The notes below the pieces were generated by a model. That model was not told the origin of the DNA, did no database searches, and worked only from the letters and a program-made list of their open reading frames with translations. Position numbers and translations under genes: made by a program. Of a DNA stretch of 64,000 nucleotides, positions 63,975 to 64,000 are shown piece by piece; position 1 is the stretch's first letter, and every line of letters starts with the position of its first letter. The DNA comes from Acinetobacter sp. TR3 (lineage in GTDB: Bacteria > Pseudomonadota > Gammaproteobacteria > Pseudomonadales > Moraxellaceae), in the NCBI RefSeq assembly GCF_027105055.1, contig NZ_CP114264.1, positions 2,976,001-3,040,000 on the forward strand. Reading direction: 5' to 3'.

Positions 63975-64000
63975 ATAAAAATGGATTTTCAATTTCTTGT

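Noticed and set aside
1..64000. CRISPR array, prophage, intact insertion sequence or toxin-antitoxin locus
   Set aside because: No regularly spaced repeats, no transposase or integrase frame, and no phage structural gene was seen.

Overview
The window is a chromosomal segment of a gammaproteobacterium of the genus Acinetobacter. Base composition is low-GC. The strongest marker is an Acr1-type fatty acyl-CoA reductase at 38546-39433, the wax-ester enzyme known from Acinetobacter. The partial division/cell-wall cluster, the type II (APH-fold) homoserine kinase and the dispersed his genes also fit. The species cannot be fixed from the sequence alone. Nearly everything is core chromosome: there is no integrase, no intact insertion sequence, no CRISPR array and no toxin-antitoxin pair.

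Layout. 1-6654 (minus): the pilMNOPQ type IV pilus operon followed by aroK and the start of aroB. 6817-9387 (plus): PBP1A, divergent from pilM. 9407-17443 (minus): rlmA, then the cell-wall block rsmH-ftsL-ftsI-murE-murF-mraY without mraZ. 17641-23121: sulfate-binding protein, a small exported protein, gltX, tRNA-Ala, and three identical tRNA-Glu genes with an amino-acid permease between the first and second. 23164-26557: two unrecognised genes, a roughly 100-bp MITE-like element and a small zinc-ribbon membrane protein. 26589-34032 (minus): a complete czcICBAD metal-efflux cluster. 34243-41082: lipoprotein, ettA, metY, acr1, and a reductase facing its likely MerR regulator. 41272-42206: a broken MFS permease. 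42306-50973: azlCD with an AraC regulator, tex, ompR-envZ and a CoA-transferase. 51024-52147: a methyltransferase and two tRNA-Phe genes, each with its own promoter and terminator. 52257-60998: hisB-hisH, hisA and hisF interspersed with small membrane, regulatory and enzyme genes and thrB. 61063-63974: a decayed second copy of the hisF 3' end, a fatty acid hydroxylase divergent from an AraC regulator, and an aqpZ pseudogene.

How the genes work together. Envelope functions dominate the left third: pilus secretin and alignment complex, lipid I and UDP-MurNAc-pentapeptide synthesis, and two penicillin-binding proteins. The czc block is a self-contained tripartite zinc/cobalt/cadmium exporter (CzcCBA) with an inner-membrane CDF pump (CzcD) and a small leader protein (CzcI). 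hisB, hisH, hisA and hisF cover the central steps of histidine synthesis, HisH and HisF being the two halves of one enzyme.

The most noteworthy non-coding signals are: (i) a 16-bp motif, TTGACRAWWCACGACA, present three times around the AraC/hydroxylase pair, next to a degenerate hisF tail; (ii) two identical 16-bp palindromes between a cupin-type regulator and a divergent EamA exporter; (iii) a MITE-like element with 12-bp inverted ends; (iv) a chain of hairpins between czcA and czcD; (v) a possible translational-coupling structure that hides the czcC ribosome-binding site; (vi) an inverted repeat embedded in the tRNA-Ala/Glu promoter.
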